A stretch of DNA of 64,000 bases from assembly GCA_963555705.1 (NCBI GenBank), contig OY743172.1, positions 28,891,446 to 28,955,445 of the forward strand, in the 5' to 3' direction. A program made the translations under genes and the position numbers. Every line of letters begins with the position of its first letter. Positions within the stretch are counted from its first letter, which is position 1. Positions 24,127 through 36,163 of the stretch are shown here, in pieces. The stretch is from Ligustrum vulgare (Eukaryota > Streptophyta > Magnoliopsida > Lamiales > Oleaceae). A model generated the notes under the pieces. It saw only the letters and a list, made by a program, of their open reading frames with translations. It was not told the DNA's origin and did no database searches.

Positions 24127-24783
24127 AACTATCTATTTATAAAAACAAAGTAATCATCACAAAAAATACACACACTTTTCTGCTGAAAACTACTTCCTAA
24201 ATTTAGAAAGTTTTTGCAAAAAAAAAAAAAGACTCGTCACTGTTCTGCGACGGAATTTGTGGGAAAAATTAGTTTATTTACTGTTCCGCACAGAGATCTC
24301 GAGGAATTTAGAAGGTTAAAAATTAGAAAGAAAAAAGAAATGTGGTTAAAAAATTGTTGAATTTATAAACCAAAAAAAAAAAAAAAACTAATATTCTGAA
24401 CAGAGGGTAAAGTGCAATGAGAATTGAAACTATTTAAAATGTAATGATTGAACAATCCAAACTTCAAAGTGTAATAATTGCAAATTTGAATTACACTTTT
24501 GTTGTAGTTAATTTTTTTTTAAAAAAATAAATAAATAAAGAATATGATGTTTTCGAGGTAAAAATTAGTTGTTGAAAAATTGAGAGAAAAATATGTGTGA
24601 TTAAAAAGTAGTTAAGAAATATGTTGTTTAAAAATATTTTATCGAGCGGAGATACTTCGTTCCAATTAAAAAATAAAGGACTTTTTGAAATTATTTTTTT
24701 ACTTTTCTTAAAAAAAACAAATGTGTTTTTAATTATTAAACAGAGATGCTTCATTCTTTTTTTGTGTGAAAAAAGGTGAAAAA
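23700..24783. other. ARC3 upstream region with GATACTT-rich repeat
   Basis: This region must contain the ARC3 promoter, but no TATA box can be singled out in such AT-rich DNA. At 23925-24000 there are repeated AGTATCACA and TGATACTT motifs similar to those at 1.4-1.6 kb. A (TA)n microsatellite fills 24062-24124. The open frame at 24491-24829 (-) is low-complexity and is not called. Confidence 0.45.
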
Positions 24784-25078
24784 TCTTAATCTTAATCTTA
24801 ATATATATAATAACAAGATATTTGGCCAAGTTTTCCTGTCAAAACTGCTGACATCATTTTATTTTTATTTTTCGGTCAAAATATGAAATTTATTTGTTTG
24901 ATTTAAGATCATTAAATATCAATTATATCAACATCATTGCATTGACACTCATTCCCCACTACACGAGAATCAGTGCATTAGTACTAACAAATTGTTTAAT
25001 CAATTTTATAATACATTGATTCATTAATTGGATCATTTTTATATGGATTTCAAGAACAAATTATATAACATTCAAGAA

Positions 25079-25113
<35 letters not shown>

Positions 25114-25836
25114 AATTTCCTTTTGTGAAATAGATTTTTTTTTTATCATTATTATATTTTGACATTACTAAAAGTATCTACAAAAATATTATTTGTAACG
25201 TTGAGCAACATTAACGCAAGAAATAAAAAATATTGTTATTTTCCATAAATAAATTTAATACACGTTCAATTCATTTTCATGTATTGATTGATGTTCTGCA
25301 CGATTTAATTGGAAAGTTTTAATATCTTAAATTTTAAGGATTAATATAATAAAGTCCAATAAAGAAATTATGTCTATTCATTCTTTGGGAAAACATTTTT
25401 TTCCTGTTATCATTCTTTGAATTATGTTTGGCATTCATTAATTCACATCTCATTTTTTAAATTTCGTTTTTAACTATATTTTATTAATGAGGTATTCTAT
25501 ACATGATATAAAAAAAATCTCCACTTTTTAACCATATATTCTCCTATAATATACATTTTTTTTAATTGTATTGTATGCAATGACCATGAATCGTAATTGT
25601 TTAAAAATTATGAACCACAATTATTATTTTTAAAGAAGTTTTTTTAATTTACATTGAATTTTGCTATTGAATACTTTTTTGTTTCTTCATATTCTTTCTC
25701 ATAATATATGAATTTAATTGTTTTTGTTATATATTTCTCATATTTTCATTAATTATTGAATATATTTAGTTAGTTATTCATTAATTAATAATTATAGTTT
25801 TTTTTGTTCCGTGCAACGCACAGGTGCGAATACTAG
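24784..25836 (+). mobile_element. Non-autonomous Helitron
   Basis: The 5' side has TCTTAATATATATAATAA (about 24796), which fits the plant Helitron 5' consensus beginning with TC and running into TATATAATAA. The TC repeats three times, so the exact first base is uncertain. The 3' end has the hairpin GTGCAACGCAC (25811-25821) followed by ATACTAG and T at 25836-25837, the standard CTRR end. The interior is AT-rich with no Rep/helicase ORF and includes an A30+ run near 25082-25112. Confidence 0.7.
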
Positions 25837-26020
25837 TTTACATCAAAATCATCATAAATCTAATTTAAAAAATAAATAGATAATTTTCGATTGTTATAAA
25901 AAAGTATTCAAAATCCGTAATTCAGAAATTTTGTTAAATTTATTTTAAAATGATTATTCAAAAATATTCTGCTTAATCAAAGTGTAACTAATTTTGATCT
26001 AAATCACCATTATAAATATA

Positions 26021-26051
26021 TTCTCGTGCATCGCACGGGTGAAAATACTAG
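26021..26051 (+). mobile_element. Second Helitron 3' terminus
   Basis: The hairpin CGTGCATCGCACG (26025-26037, 5-bp stem) is followed by ACTAG ending at 26051 and then T. It lies 215 bp beyond the previous CTAG, so either two elements are stacked or one element has two alternative ends. Confidence 0.65.
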
Positions 26052-26222
26052 TATAAGTAAAAATGAGGAGAGATAGTCATTTTGGAGGAAAAAATGCATT
26101 TAATGACTCTCTCCCTTCATTTCTACTTTTATGTATAAAAAAATAAAGAAAAGATAAATATTTTTATAGGAAAAATTATTATTTATTACATATTTAGTAA
26201 GATTTATAATAAATGTACTATG

Positions 26223-26560
26223 TGTAAATGTATTACATTGAAAATGAAAAAATTAGATTAATATATTTGAATATAAATAATGTAATAACTATGTAAATGT
26301 ATTATGTAGGAAATGAAAAAATTGGATTAATATATTTGAACATAAATAAATGTGATATCTATGTAAATGTGTTATGTATGAAATGAAAAAAATTGTATTA
26401 ATATATTTGAACATAAATAAATGTCACATCTATGTAAATGTGTTAAATTGAAAATGAAAATTTTGGATTAATATATTTGAAAATAAAAAATCCATGCTAT
26501 ATAAATTTGTTAAGTTAGAAATAAAGATTTTGAATCAATAGTTTGAAAACAAATAAATAA
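26223..26560. repeat. Tandem repeat, about 70 bp, nearly 5 copies
   Basis: Units start TGTAAATG at 26223, 26292, 26362 and 26433, with a diverged one at about 26500. Each contains GATTAATATATTTGAA. Spacing is 67-71 bp. There is no coding. Confidence 0.75.
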
Positions 26561-27025
26561 AATCATTGAATTTTTTACTTTCTAATATGTCAATAAATGA
26601 GTAGGTTCTTTAATAAGTATATTGCAAAATAATTAATTATTTGCTATCAACTTTTTACCACCAATGATAAATTGGTAGAAAATTTAATCATTATCGTCAT
26701 TTTGATAAAAAATGGTATGTTTAAAAAATAAGGAAAAATAAAATATATTAATTTATATATTGAATTTCATATAAAATATATGTAAGAAACATATTAAAAA
26801 ATAAATTTAATTAAAAATTATAACATATTAAAAAGGAAAATAGGTGATAAGAAGGTAAAATTGAAATAAATTCCGTTGAAGCGGCTTTCGATTCTTTTTT
26901 CTTCTGGTCTTAAAAATTGATTCGGAAAACTAATTTTGCTCAAGTTATTTTCAATTTTTATGTTCTTTTCATTTCGAAGTGGAATGGCCAGTAGAGTAAA
27001 TAATGAAATCAGTCTTCTTGTTTGA

Positions 27026-27474
27026 ATGACAGATACAGATGAAGACTCGGACTTCATGGACTCTGATAACGAAATATCATCTGGTGAAGATAATTTGTTA
27101 TTTGTGAAAAATGTGACTAATGGACTTGAGTTAGGTTGTAATGGAGGGGCAAATGAATGTCAATGTTTGGAGCACGAAGAAGAGATACGTAATGAAGACA
27201 ATGAGATTGATGGATTGAAATGTCCATCATCTAAGGGATTGTTGTCGGAGAAATCATATGGCGATGAGGTTAGGTATCGTTTTCTAGAGTTTACTGAACA
27301 ATTTGTTTGAAGTGTTCAACAAGATGTTGATCGATGATAGTGCTTTGAACAAACAACATGAAGGAGATCAAGGCACGAAAGTAAATTTGGTTGATGGACT
27401 AGCAGAATCGAACTTGGAAGCTTCTTTTGTTAACGACATCAGTAACAATGCCAAACGGTGTTCCATTTTGTAGC
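27026..27474 (+). pseudogene. Broken acidic ORF, possibly a MULE transposase relic
   Basis: The first part, 27026-27310, is rich in Asp, Glu and Ser (for example DTDEDSDFMDSDNE). The frame breaks near 27300 and continues in another plus frame to a stop at 27474 with similar composition. Plant Mutator-like transposases often have such an acidic N-terminal region before the MuDR domain, but the MuDR and catalytic parts are not present, so this is only a suggestion. A GACAG just before the acidic part could be a splice acceptor. Confidence 0.35.
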
Positions 27475-28996
27475 TAATATATATTACTTTTGGGTATGTA
27501 GCTCTTGAAAGACGATCATAATTGCCACAAATAGTGTTGGATGTGGGGGCTGTTGGAACTTTCTGGTGTATATTTTACTTTTAAGATCCAAGTGACATTA
27601 ATGAAATGGAGGTTATGGTGTTCATGTTCATTGTCGAATTATATCAATTGAGGATTGTGCTCTGGAAGGGGGATATAGTGCACCCAATCTGGCAATATCA
27701 TGTGATAATTTTTTAGAATGATTCCACAAAAAATCAAAGTTACATATCCATAAAGTATCAACAAGACTATCATATGTGTGCTCCATGTAATTCACAACAA
27801 AGTATCAGCAAGACCATTTATTCAAAACATATATAAAAGGGATAGCATTGGGGGGGGGGGATCAACATTGCGTAAAAATGACACAGTATTAATTCAAAAG
27901 CTGCTAAAATTTAGATAAACCATAATAATACATGAATTCATAATTTCATAGCATTACATGGATATTTGAAATACAGATTTGCAGTTCTTAGTACTTGAGA
28001 TATAATTTCATAGCTAATGTTAAATTCACTGACTAACGTTGAATCTCTAAACTCGTTGCCTTCCTCAACGTTATCCCCCTAAGTTCGATGGACTGTAATA
28101 TTCATGGATATCTCGACCAATGTTTCAAAACCCGGACTGGGTATCGACCCAAGAAAATGAAAAGGTCAGTGGGTCGATCTGGGGTCGACCCGAGTCGTTA
28201 AATAAAATTATTGAAAAAAAAAAAATCAGATAATAAGAATTGAGAGTTGTGATTTTTTTTTTAAAATTTGAGATTTTTAATATCATCCTAATTATTTTTA
28301 AGACGTTAAATAATTTTTAATATAAAACTAGATTTTTTTACATAAAATTAAATATACACAAAATATAAAACATTATAGTAATAATATTTTTTAATTTTAG
28401 GAGTAGTAATTCAAATAAAATTGAGATTAGTTCTTGTTAATTATATTATAATTGTTTTAAACTTTAAACGGTAAAATTATTTTAACCTATAAAAAATGCT
28501 AAAAGTAATTTAAGTATTTAACTCATGAAAAAGAAAAGCAAACCTAAAGAAAGAATACAAAAGAAAATAAAAATCCCAAAACCTAGCCCATAGAGATTCG
28601 AACTCAGGTAATATGAGAGGACAGAAGGTTCTAAGGCCAATTCAATTGGCAATAAATTTTGTGCTTTTCAAGTAAAATTAATGTTAAGAATGAAAAATGT
28701 TGTGGGAAAAACAAATCAGCAATCCTATATAGGAAAAACATGGTGCCGTGGTCTCTTAGAAACTCTATATAACTTCTCTTCAGCTATTAAAATCTTTAGT
28801 TTGGGGTGGCCAAAACTCTATATAACTTCTCTTCAGCTATTAAAATCTTTAGTTGGGGGTGGCCAATGCAACCTCCTATTATTGAGTTTAAAAGTTTCTT
28901 GAAATTAAACTCATGAAACACGGTACCGGTTCAACAGGTTGTTCCAAAACCGGTCGGTTCGCTCGAGTTTCCTCCAATTTTCTTAGCTTCGGGTTT
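27475..28996. other. Intergenic DNA with a 53-bp tandem duplication
   Basis: No gene was recognised. A direct duplication of about 53 bp lies at 28761-28866 (AACTCTATATAACTTCTC twice). A run of G (about 10) is at 27851-27860. Confidence 0.5.
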
Positions 28997-30029
28997 TTAA
29001 TATTTTGTAACCCGATTTTTGGACCGAGTCAAGGGTTTTTCAGGTGGACCGGTCGGTCCGGTCCGAGGTCCAGGTTTGAGAACATTAATCTCGATGACCT
29101 CCTTGTCCGCAATCTGGACAACATTCTTGAACTGACCAGAAAGATTCTCAATTGCATTGGCAGCATTGCTAGATTGGTCTTCTTCAAAGTCTTTCTTCTT
29201 CCTCGATTTAGCTCCATCCCAATCGAAATACCCGCACTCTCGAGTGCAACAAAAGATTAACCGACCTATGTTTTCGGTCTTCTTTTCAACATCCATCCAT
29301 TTGACATATCCCTCAACCAAATGTGTACATCGTCGTTTTTTTTTTTTTTGGGACAATCCCATAGCCTTGAAAGTCTACAGCTATGACAAATGCTTTTGTT
29401 CTTTCCTACAAACATAAAAATTAAATGAAATCCTAAAGAATTATAATATCAATACAGCAGCAGAATTCACAATTTTGTTAAAATGGTGCCCATTTACAGT
29501 TAATCTTAAACATCAGAAGTTACAAACTCATCAATCCAAATAGTAAATGAACAAAAATAAATAATCTAAAATGGAGAAAGTGCCCATTATAATATCAATA
29601 CAGCAACGTAATTCACAATTTTTTGTAAAAAATGGTGCCCATTTAGAGTTAATCTAAAACACAAAAAGTCACAAATGCATCAATCCAAACAGTATATTAA
29701 CAAATAACGCGATATTGCAGTTGTCTCTCTACGTGTTCGAGCAAAAATTGAGAAAGCTGTTAATATTAAGATAATACCGACCAAAAGTTGGATTTACCTT
29801 GATGTAGTCTCTCCATGTGTCGCAAAAAATAAATCAACCGTCTATGTCTTTCGATAGTGCGCAAATTGGATTTTGGGGTTCCTAGAGAGAAATGCAGTGG
29901 GCTTGCTTTCGACATTGTAATCTTCATACCCAAGTTACAATTTAAGTATATGGATTCCTTTGATTGTGTGTAGAAATGTCGGATTTTGGGGGCTAGGTTC
30001 GTTTTTGCTTTCGGGGAGATGGGAGTCAC
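28997..30029 (-). pseudogene. Possible GRF-type zinc-finger gene fragment
   Basis: On the minus strand a 5' piece (about 29960-29795, starting MKITMSKAS) ends at a GTAAAT donor. A second piece, about 29413-29050, follows a TTTGTAG acceptor. The second contains a Cys at the start of the finger and a CGYFDW motif, as in plant GRF zinc fingers, followed by an Asp/Glu/Lys-rich tail. The first Cys-x-Cys and the GRRFFxCP part are poorly conserved, and a run of 14 A lies inside the putative exon, so it is probably non-functional. The region between the pieces holds a diverged direct duplication of about 147 bp (29441 and 29588). Identity is tentative. Confidence 0.35.
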
Positions 30030-31395
30030 AACTTCTAATTTTGCGTGAGGTGTCAGGTGAGAATCATGTGTGTAATAGGTTAGGTTTTGTTTGGTGATAC
30101 ATGTTGAAGATAAGGTGGAAGATAACTGCTAGATGTACTACCGTTCTCCACATAGAATGATGTTATAACCGAAAATCTATAGGTTAGTAACAGGATACAC
30201 TTTTGTAAAGTTCGATGAGTAAGTGGGTGCAAATTGAAGTTCAGTGAGTGAAACGTGACATTACTCAAAGTTCAGTGTGCGTTGAAACAATTAACTCCAT
30301 TTTAGCCATTGAAGCCAAGTATGTGTCTGAAGCCGATTATAAGCCAGGAAGCCGGTTTGTTGAGCTAGGATTATAAGCCGATATAGACTTTTCCCTACCA
30401 CATTGCTTTCCAACTTTTTCTCTTACGCAACCATCGTCTTCTTCTCCTTCTTCCATTGTTTCCCCCTATTTCCCCTCTTTCACTTCCTCTCCTCTCTCTC
30501 TCTCCAAGTAAAATCTCACGACCCATTCCCAGAAAATTTTTGTGCCTTCTTCGCTATGAATTTCTGAAAAAGGGGCTTAATCACATTGCCTTCACCGACG
30601 TTGAACACAGCGACAGTGAGGAGACCCAATATATCATCACCACCAGAATAAGCATTTTCTCCCCCACAACCACCTCCGCTACCTCTACCTGTACCACCAC
30701 CTTTACCGTTTCCGTCATATTTAATTCCACGTTGTGGCATCAAACTCTAACCATTTTATCTCTCTCCGTTAACTTATTCCTTGCTTTGTAATTATTACCA
30801 ATTGTTGTATAATAGAAAGCAAAAAGAAAAGAAATATAATTACAATTTGCATAGGTGAAAGTGAATTTCATAGTACTTAGGCCTCGTTCGACGACAATAA
30901 TTGATTTGGCTAGAAGACAAAAAGACCACAAATTTAATTTACACAATTTTTCATACCACTTTTTAACCATCCACATTTTCTCTTTCCAATTTTTAACCAC
31001 ACATCTTACCTAGAAAATACAAATAAATCAACCAAATAATTTCAATTCTATTTTACATCTAGCCGAACAGAAGGCTTAGTTGGAAATCCAGTCATTTTGG
31101 AGTTTAAATTGGGATTTTTTTTTATAAAAGGTACAAGGTTGATGTAACATTGTTTGTGTTCGATACTCTCTATGGTTCATTCTGAACCATTCAGTTGTGA
31201 TTTGTGTGCTAACAATGTTAAACTCTCTTTCATTCTGATTAATCCAATTTTATAACTCATTGAGCAGCTGATGATTCATCGTTTACAATTCTAGCTTTTA
31301 TACTTACCTTTTATTTTGTATTTTATTACGTTTTGAAATCTCCTTTGCAAAATGGCCTTTCTGGTTTGAAGAGGCCTTCTGGAACTGGTGGAAAG
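30030..31395. other. Intergenic DNA, low-complexity frames and a MITE
   Basis: The plus frame 30456-30791 and the Gly-rich minus frame 30516-30743 come from one compositionally biased stretch (TCTCTCTC and CCACC runs) and match nothing I know. Short repeats of TTATAAGCC occur at 30337-30379. A MITE lies at 30880-31075. Confidence 0.4.
30880..31075. mobile_element. Tourist-like MITE
   Basis: The ends GGCCTCGTTCGAC and GCCGAACAGAAGGC are inverted repeats. TTA flanks both sides (30877-30879 and 31076-31078). The length is 196 bp. The interior has ACCACACATCTTACC like its relatives. Confidence 0.75.
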
Positions 31396-31813
31396 TTGAA
31401 TTATGTGGCTCAGCTAACATCAAAGAGGAAGATGAATGAAGAAGGAGAGGAATAGCGTTTTATCCAAGGAAAGTTGTAAAATTATTTTAACACACTTATC
31501 TTTACCAAACACGTTTTTATAAGTTGTAGTAAAACACTTCTTTTGTAAAAGTGTCATACACACACGCGTGCGTCTTAAACCCTCTCTCATACTACACCTA
31601 AAACACGCACTCTAGTCACATCATTTTCTGTTGGAATCACACTCAGACTAGTACACAAGAAATCTAGAAACCTTAGATCCATTTTTAACACGTGTACATT
31701 GCAGATTTTAGGTTCTAGATTATTCCGTTGTTGTATATATTTTTTTGATGTAAAACATTGCTTTATTTGATTGAATAGAATTTAAAAAATATTTTTTAAT
31801 ATCATTTTTATCT
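31396..31813 (+). repeat. 5' LTR of the copia element
   Basis: It begins TTGAATTATGTGGC and ends TTTTTATCT just before the primer-binding site. It matches 35741-36163 along its whole length with scattered substitutions and small indels, which implies a fairly old insertion. Confidence 0.9.
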
Positions 31814-31825
31814 TGGTATCAGAGC
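31814..31825 (+). other. Primer-binding site (tRNA-Met) of the copia element
   Basis: TGGTATCAGAGC, complementary to the 3' end of initiator methionine tRNA, lies directly after the 5' LTR. Confidence 0.9.
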
Positions 31826-31829
31826 TAGC

Positions 31830-32730
31830 CATGTTAATAACACCTCAAATGCCTCAAACACTAGCAACAACACCCAGGTGCCTCCACAGTTGGGAGGTAA
31901 CCAAAATTCCAGCTCCAGCTCAAATTTAAGTCAAATCCCGCCTGTCAAGTTAGATAAAAATAATTATATGTCGTGGAAAAACATAATTCTACCTACTATA
32001 AAATGTCTCATCTTGAGGGCTTCCTTAATGGTAGCAATGTTTGTCAAGTTAAGAACATCACTGTACAAGATGGTGCAGAAGGCGCAACCACAACTCAAGT
32101 CAATCTAGAATTTCAAGCAACATTTGATGATGTTTGAAAGTAGACTTGAACAACTAAGTGCTCTCAGAAATGACATGGCTGGAATAAATCTGAGTCAAGG
32201 AATAACTAATATGGCTCAGAGGCCAACACTTAACCATTTTTCAAGTAGAGGTAACTCTTATGGCCAAGGAGGAAGATCTGGGAATCAGTTCAACAGAGGT
32301 GGTAGACACCGAGGAGGAAGAGTGTATCAAGGTGATAGACCTACTTGTCAAATATGTGGAAAGTTGGCCAAAAAGTAAGCATTTGCTACTGTAGAATGAA
32401 TCAAACTTACAATGGTTCAGCCCCTCAACTGTACAACAACAACTCAACATCATCATCTGCCTATGTTGCTTCTCCAGCTATCCTCAATGATCCATCCTGG
32501 TTTGCAGACACAGGGGCAAGTCACCACATCACTGATAGCAACACAAACCTTAACCAAAGTGAACCCTACAATGGCCCAGATCGGATCATGGTTGGAAATG
32601 GTAACCTTCTCAACATCTCACACATTGGCACACTTTCACTTCCTACTCTATCAGAATCCAAACCACTTCTACTTAAAAAATGTTTATGTGTTACTAAAAT
32701 TAAATAAAAAATCTTCTAAGTGTTTCTCAA
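31830..32730 (+). pseudogene. copia gag and protease region, broken
   Basis: The gag start contains the LDKNNYMSW motif typical of copia gag (UBN2-type). A shift and an internal gap follow. A Gly/Arg-rich stretch then leads to a zinc knuckle starting CQICGK (about 32347), where the frame breaks before its His and last Cys. The aspartic protease motif DTGASHH is at about 32507. At least two frameshifts separate these parts. Confidence 0.85.
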
Positions 32731-32754
32731 ATTACCTATGACGACAATTAATTC

Positions 32755-33640
32755 ATGGAATTTCACTTTAACTATTGCTGTGTGAAGGAAAAACCATCGA
32801 AGAAAGTGAACCTGGAAGGCAATCTTAAAGGAGGTCGCTACCAGCTTAACATCCAAAAAACTAAGTATCAAGAATCTAGTGAAGTCAAGTCATCTAAGTC
32901 TATTTTCAGCGTCAATAAAGAGTCCGTTGTATCCAGTTTAGATGCTTGGCATAAGAAATTAGGTCATCCATCTACCAGTGTCCTGTCTGAAATTCTCAAA
33001 AGTTGTAAAGTCAAACTTCCTATGAATGAAAAAGTTTTATGTGAACACTGTCAAGTAGGCAAGTCCCACCCATTTAATTCTTCAAACTCTCGTGCACAGA
33101 ATCCCTTGGAATTAATCCACATAGATGTATGGGGACCAGCCCCCATTACATCAAATTCTGGCTTTAGATATTATCCGGTACACATGGTTGTATCCAATGA
33201 AAAAAAATAATCTAAAGCAATGCATTTATTCATTCAATTCAAAACGTTGGTTGAAAATAAATTTGACAAAAAGATCAAAATTCTCTAGTCAGATTGGGGT
33301 GGAGAATTAAGAAATTTTACTCATTCTAAATTTGGGATAGTTTTTAGACACTCATGCTCCCATACTTCATGTCAAAATGGTAGAGTGGAGAGAAAGCACA
33401 GGCACTTGACTGAAACAGTCCTTACACTGCTTTCTCAGGCCAAAATGCCACTGTCCTACTGGTGGAAGGCATTTCAGACCAGTGTCTACCTGATTAATAG
33501 ACTACCAACACCAGTTCTGACCATGAAATCACCATATCAAACTCTGTTTTTGAAACCAGTTGATTACACCTTTCTAAAACCATTTGGCTGTGCATGTTAT
33601 CCATTTCTAAAACTCCTACAAACAACACAAATTTAGCTTT
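32755..33640 (+). pseudogene. copia integrase region, broken
   Basis: The GAG-pre-integrase motif (WHKKLGHPS, about 32947) with the downstream CEHC zinc pair is followed by the catalytic core start (HIDVWGP). The frame stops at 33210 and again near 33290. A later block contains QNGRVERKHRHL with the last catalytic Glu. Confidence 0.85.
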
Positions 33641-34134
33641 CATTCAACTAGTGTATTTTCATTGGGTACAGTCCAACTCATAAGGGATACAAATGCTTAA
33701 ACAAAGAAGGAAGGGTCTATATCTCAAGACATGTCATTTTTAATGAACATAACTTGCCTTTTCAATCACTTGGATGTCCATCAAAAGATCCTAATAATTT
33801 ATCAAATCCCTCAGACATTTAGAATCCTATTATCACTCTTCCATTTTTATTCAATGACTTAGAATCACAAAATACTGGTAGAGACAATCAAGGCTATAAC
33901 CTACAGGATCACTTGAACTCTTCTGACACTTCAATTCAGAACTCAAACAATGACCATACAGAAAATCATAACAACACAATGAGCTCACCTACATCTCCAA
34001 ACTCAATCTCAAATCCTAGCCCTATTCCAGAAGATAATACCTCATCTATCAATACTGAACCAATCTGGTCTGCACCTACAGAAACATAACCACCCCTTTC
34101 TCAACAACTCCCTATTTCTTCAACTAGACACCCT

Positions 34135-35620
34135 ATGATAACTAAAACAAAAGATGGTATCTTTAAACCCAAAGTCCTTCTTGGAACAATAAAACCAGAA
34201 ACAATTGAACCCCGTTATGCAAAAGAGACATGGGAATCTGAGGGCTGGGAAAATGCGATGGAGGCTGAGTCTGATGCTTTGATGGAAAATAAAACTTGGA
34301 ATCTAGTTCCATGGAAAATTGGTATGAATGTAGTAGGAAATAAGTGGGTGTATAAGGTTAAAAGAGATGGAGATGGCTCGGTCCAAAGGCTAAAGTCAAG
34401 ATTAGTTGTCAAAGGGTTTCACCAAACACCGGGTGTGGACTTCTATGAAACTTTCAATCCAGTGTTAAAACCCTCAACACTTAGAATCATTCTAACCATG
34501 GCTATTTCTCTTGATTGGAGTGTGAGACAGATAGACATAAATAATGCCTTCTTGAATGGAGACTTGGCTGAGGAAGTTTAAATGCAACAACCAGAATATT
34601 TTGTTGATACTAAGACTCCTTCCTATGTCTGCAAATTAAACAAAGCCTTATATGGGCTTGCAAGCACCAAGGTCTTGGTATGACAAGCTAAAAACCACAT
34701 TTGTTAACTGGAATTTCTCACAATCCAAGGTTGACTCCTCTCTCTCTTTTTTTCTAAGAATGCTACAGGGACTGTGTTTATCTTGATTTATGTTAATAAT
34801 ATAATCATCACAGGAGGTAACAAAGATTAGAATCTGGAGATAATTCAAATGTTGAACACTGAATTTACTCTTAAGGACATGGGTGAATTAAGTCAATTTC
34901 TGGGAATTGAAGTAAAAAGAAATGAAAGAGGTATATTTCTTACACAAGCTAAATACACTGATGATCTGCTAAAAAGATCCAATTTCCAAAACCTCGAACC
35001 GTCACCCACACCTATCTCTCAATCAGAAGACATTGGAGATCCCCTACCAAATCCATCCATCTACAAAAGTGCAATGGGAGGTCTCCAATACCTATCTCAC
35101 ACACGCACTGATATTACCTATCCAGTTAACAAACTAAGCCAATACCTTCAAGCTCCTACCAATCCACACTGGACAGCACTCAAACGTATTTTCAGGTACC
35201 TAAAGGGAACAACAAATCAAGGATTATGGATAAAAAGGAGTGAATTTTTGAACCTGAATGCATATTTAGATGCAGACTGGGCATCCTGCCTAGATGATAG
35301 AAGATCAGTCAGTGCCTACTGTATCTATTCTGGTGAAAACCTTAATTTCTTGGTCCTCAAAGAAACAAATTGTTGTATCCAGATCAAGTACTAAATTTGA
35401 ATACAGAGCACTAGCTTCAGCTGTATCTGAATTATCATGGACACAGTCACGTTTCAAGGAAATTAATGTTAGAACCATGACAACTCCAGTCGTATGGTGT
35501 GTTAATCAGAGTGCGAGTGCACTGGCATCAAACCCAGTATATCATGCTTGCACTAAACATATTGAATTGGATTTCCATTTTATCAGAGATAAATTGATTA
35601 GGGGAGAACTCGAAGTCTAA
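34135..35620 (+). pseudogene. copia reverse transcriptase and RNase H, broken
   Basis: RT blocks are clear from 34231 onward. Two catalytic motifs have Asp changed to Asn: the usual DVxNAFL-type motif reads DINNAFL (about 34530), and the usual YVDD reads YVNN (about 34791). Premature stops lie at 34579 and 34681. The RNase H part (34849-35394, then 35294-35620 in another frame) includes DADWASCLDDRRS and ends near HIELDFHFIRD. It cannot be active. Confidence 0.88.
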
Positions 35621-35740
35621 TATGTACCTACCTCCGACCAAACAACAAACATTCTCACCAAGGCTCTTTCTAGTACAAGATTGTCCATGTTGAAGGATAA
35701 GCTTGGAATCGTGTCTCCACCATCCATCTTATGGGGGGAG

Positions 35741-36163
35741 TTGGATTATGTGGCCCAGCTAACATCAAAGAAAAAGAAGAACGAAGGAGAAGAGAGGAAT
35801 CACGTTTTATCTAAGGAAAGTTGTAAAATTATTTTAACACACTTCTCTTTACCCAACACATTTTTATAAGTTGTAGTAAAACACTTCTTTTGTAAAAGTG
35901 TCATACTCACACATACACGTCTTATACCCCCTCTCTCATACTACACCTAAAACATACACTCCAGTCACACCATTGTTTGTTGGAATCACAGTCAGACTAG
36001 TACACAAGAATTCCAGAAACCCTAGATCCATTTTTATTACGTGTACAATGAAGATTTTAGGTTCTAGATTAATCCGTTGTTGTATATATTTCTCTGATGT
36101 AAAACATTTCTTTATGCTGATTGAATAGAATTTAAGAAATCATTTTCAATATCATTTTTATCT
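35741..36163 (+). repeat. 3' LTR of the copia element
   Basis: It starts TTGGATTATGTGGC after the polypurine tract and ends TTTTTATCT. It is the partner of 31396-31813. Confidence 0.9.

Larger units (their letters stand above)
31396..36163 (+). mobile_element. Full-length, inactivated Ty1/copia retrotransposon
   Basis: It has two LTRs of about 420 bp, a tRNA-Met primer-binding site, the gag-protease-integrase-RT-RNase H order of copia, and a G-rich polypurine tract (GGGGGGAG, 35733-35740) before the 3' LTR. Total length is about 4.77 kb. Flanks TGGAA (31389-31393) and TGGAC (36164-36168) may be a mutated target duplication. Frameshifts, stops and missing segments are present throughout. Confidence 0.93.

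Noticed and set aside
28575..28625. T-arm-like GATTCGAACTC
   Set aside because: There is no cloverleaf around it; probably chance or an old SINE trace too weak to call.
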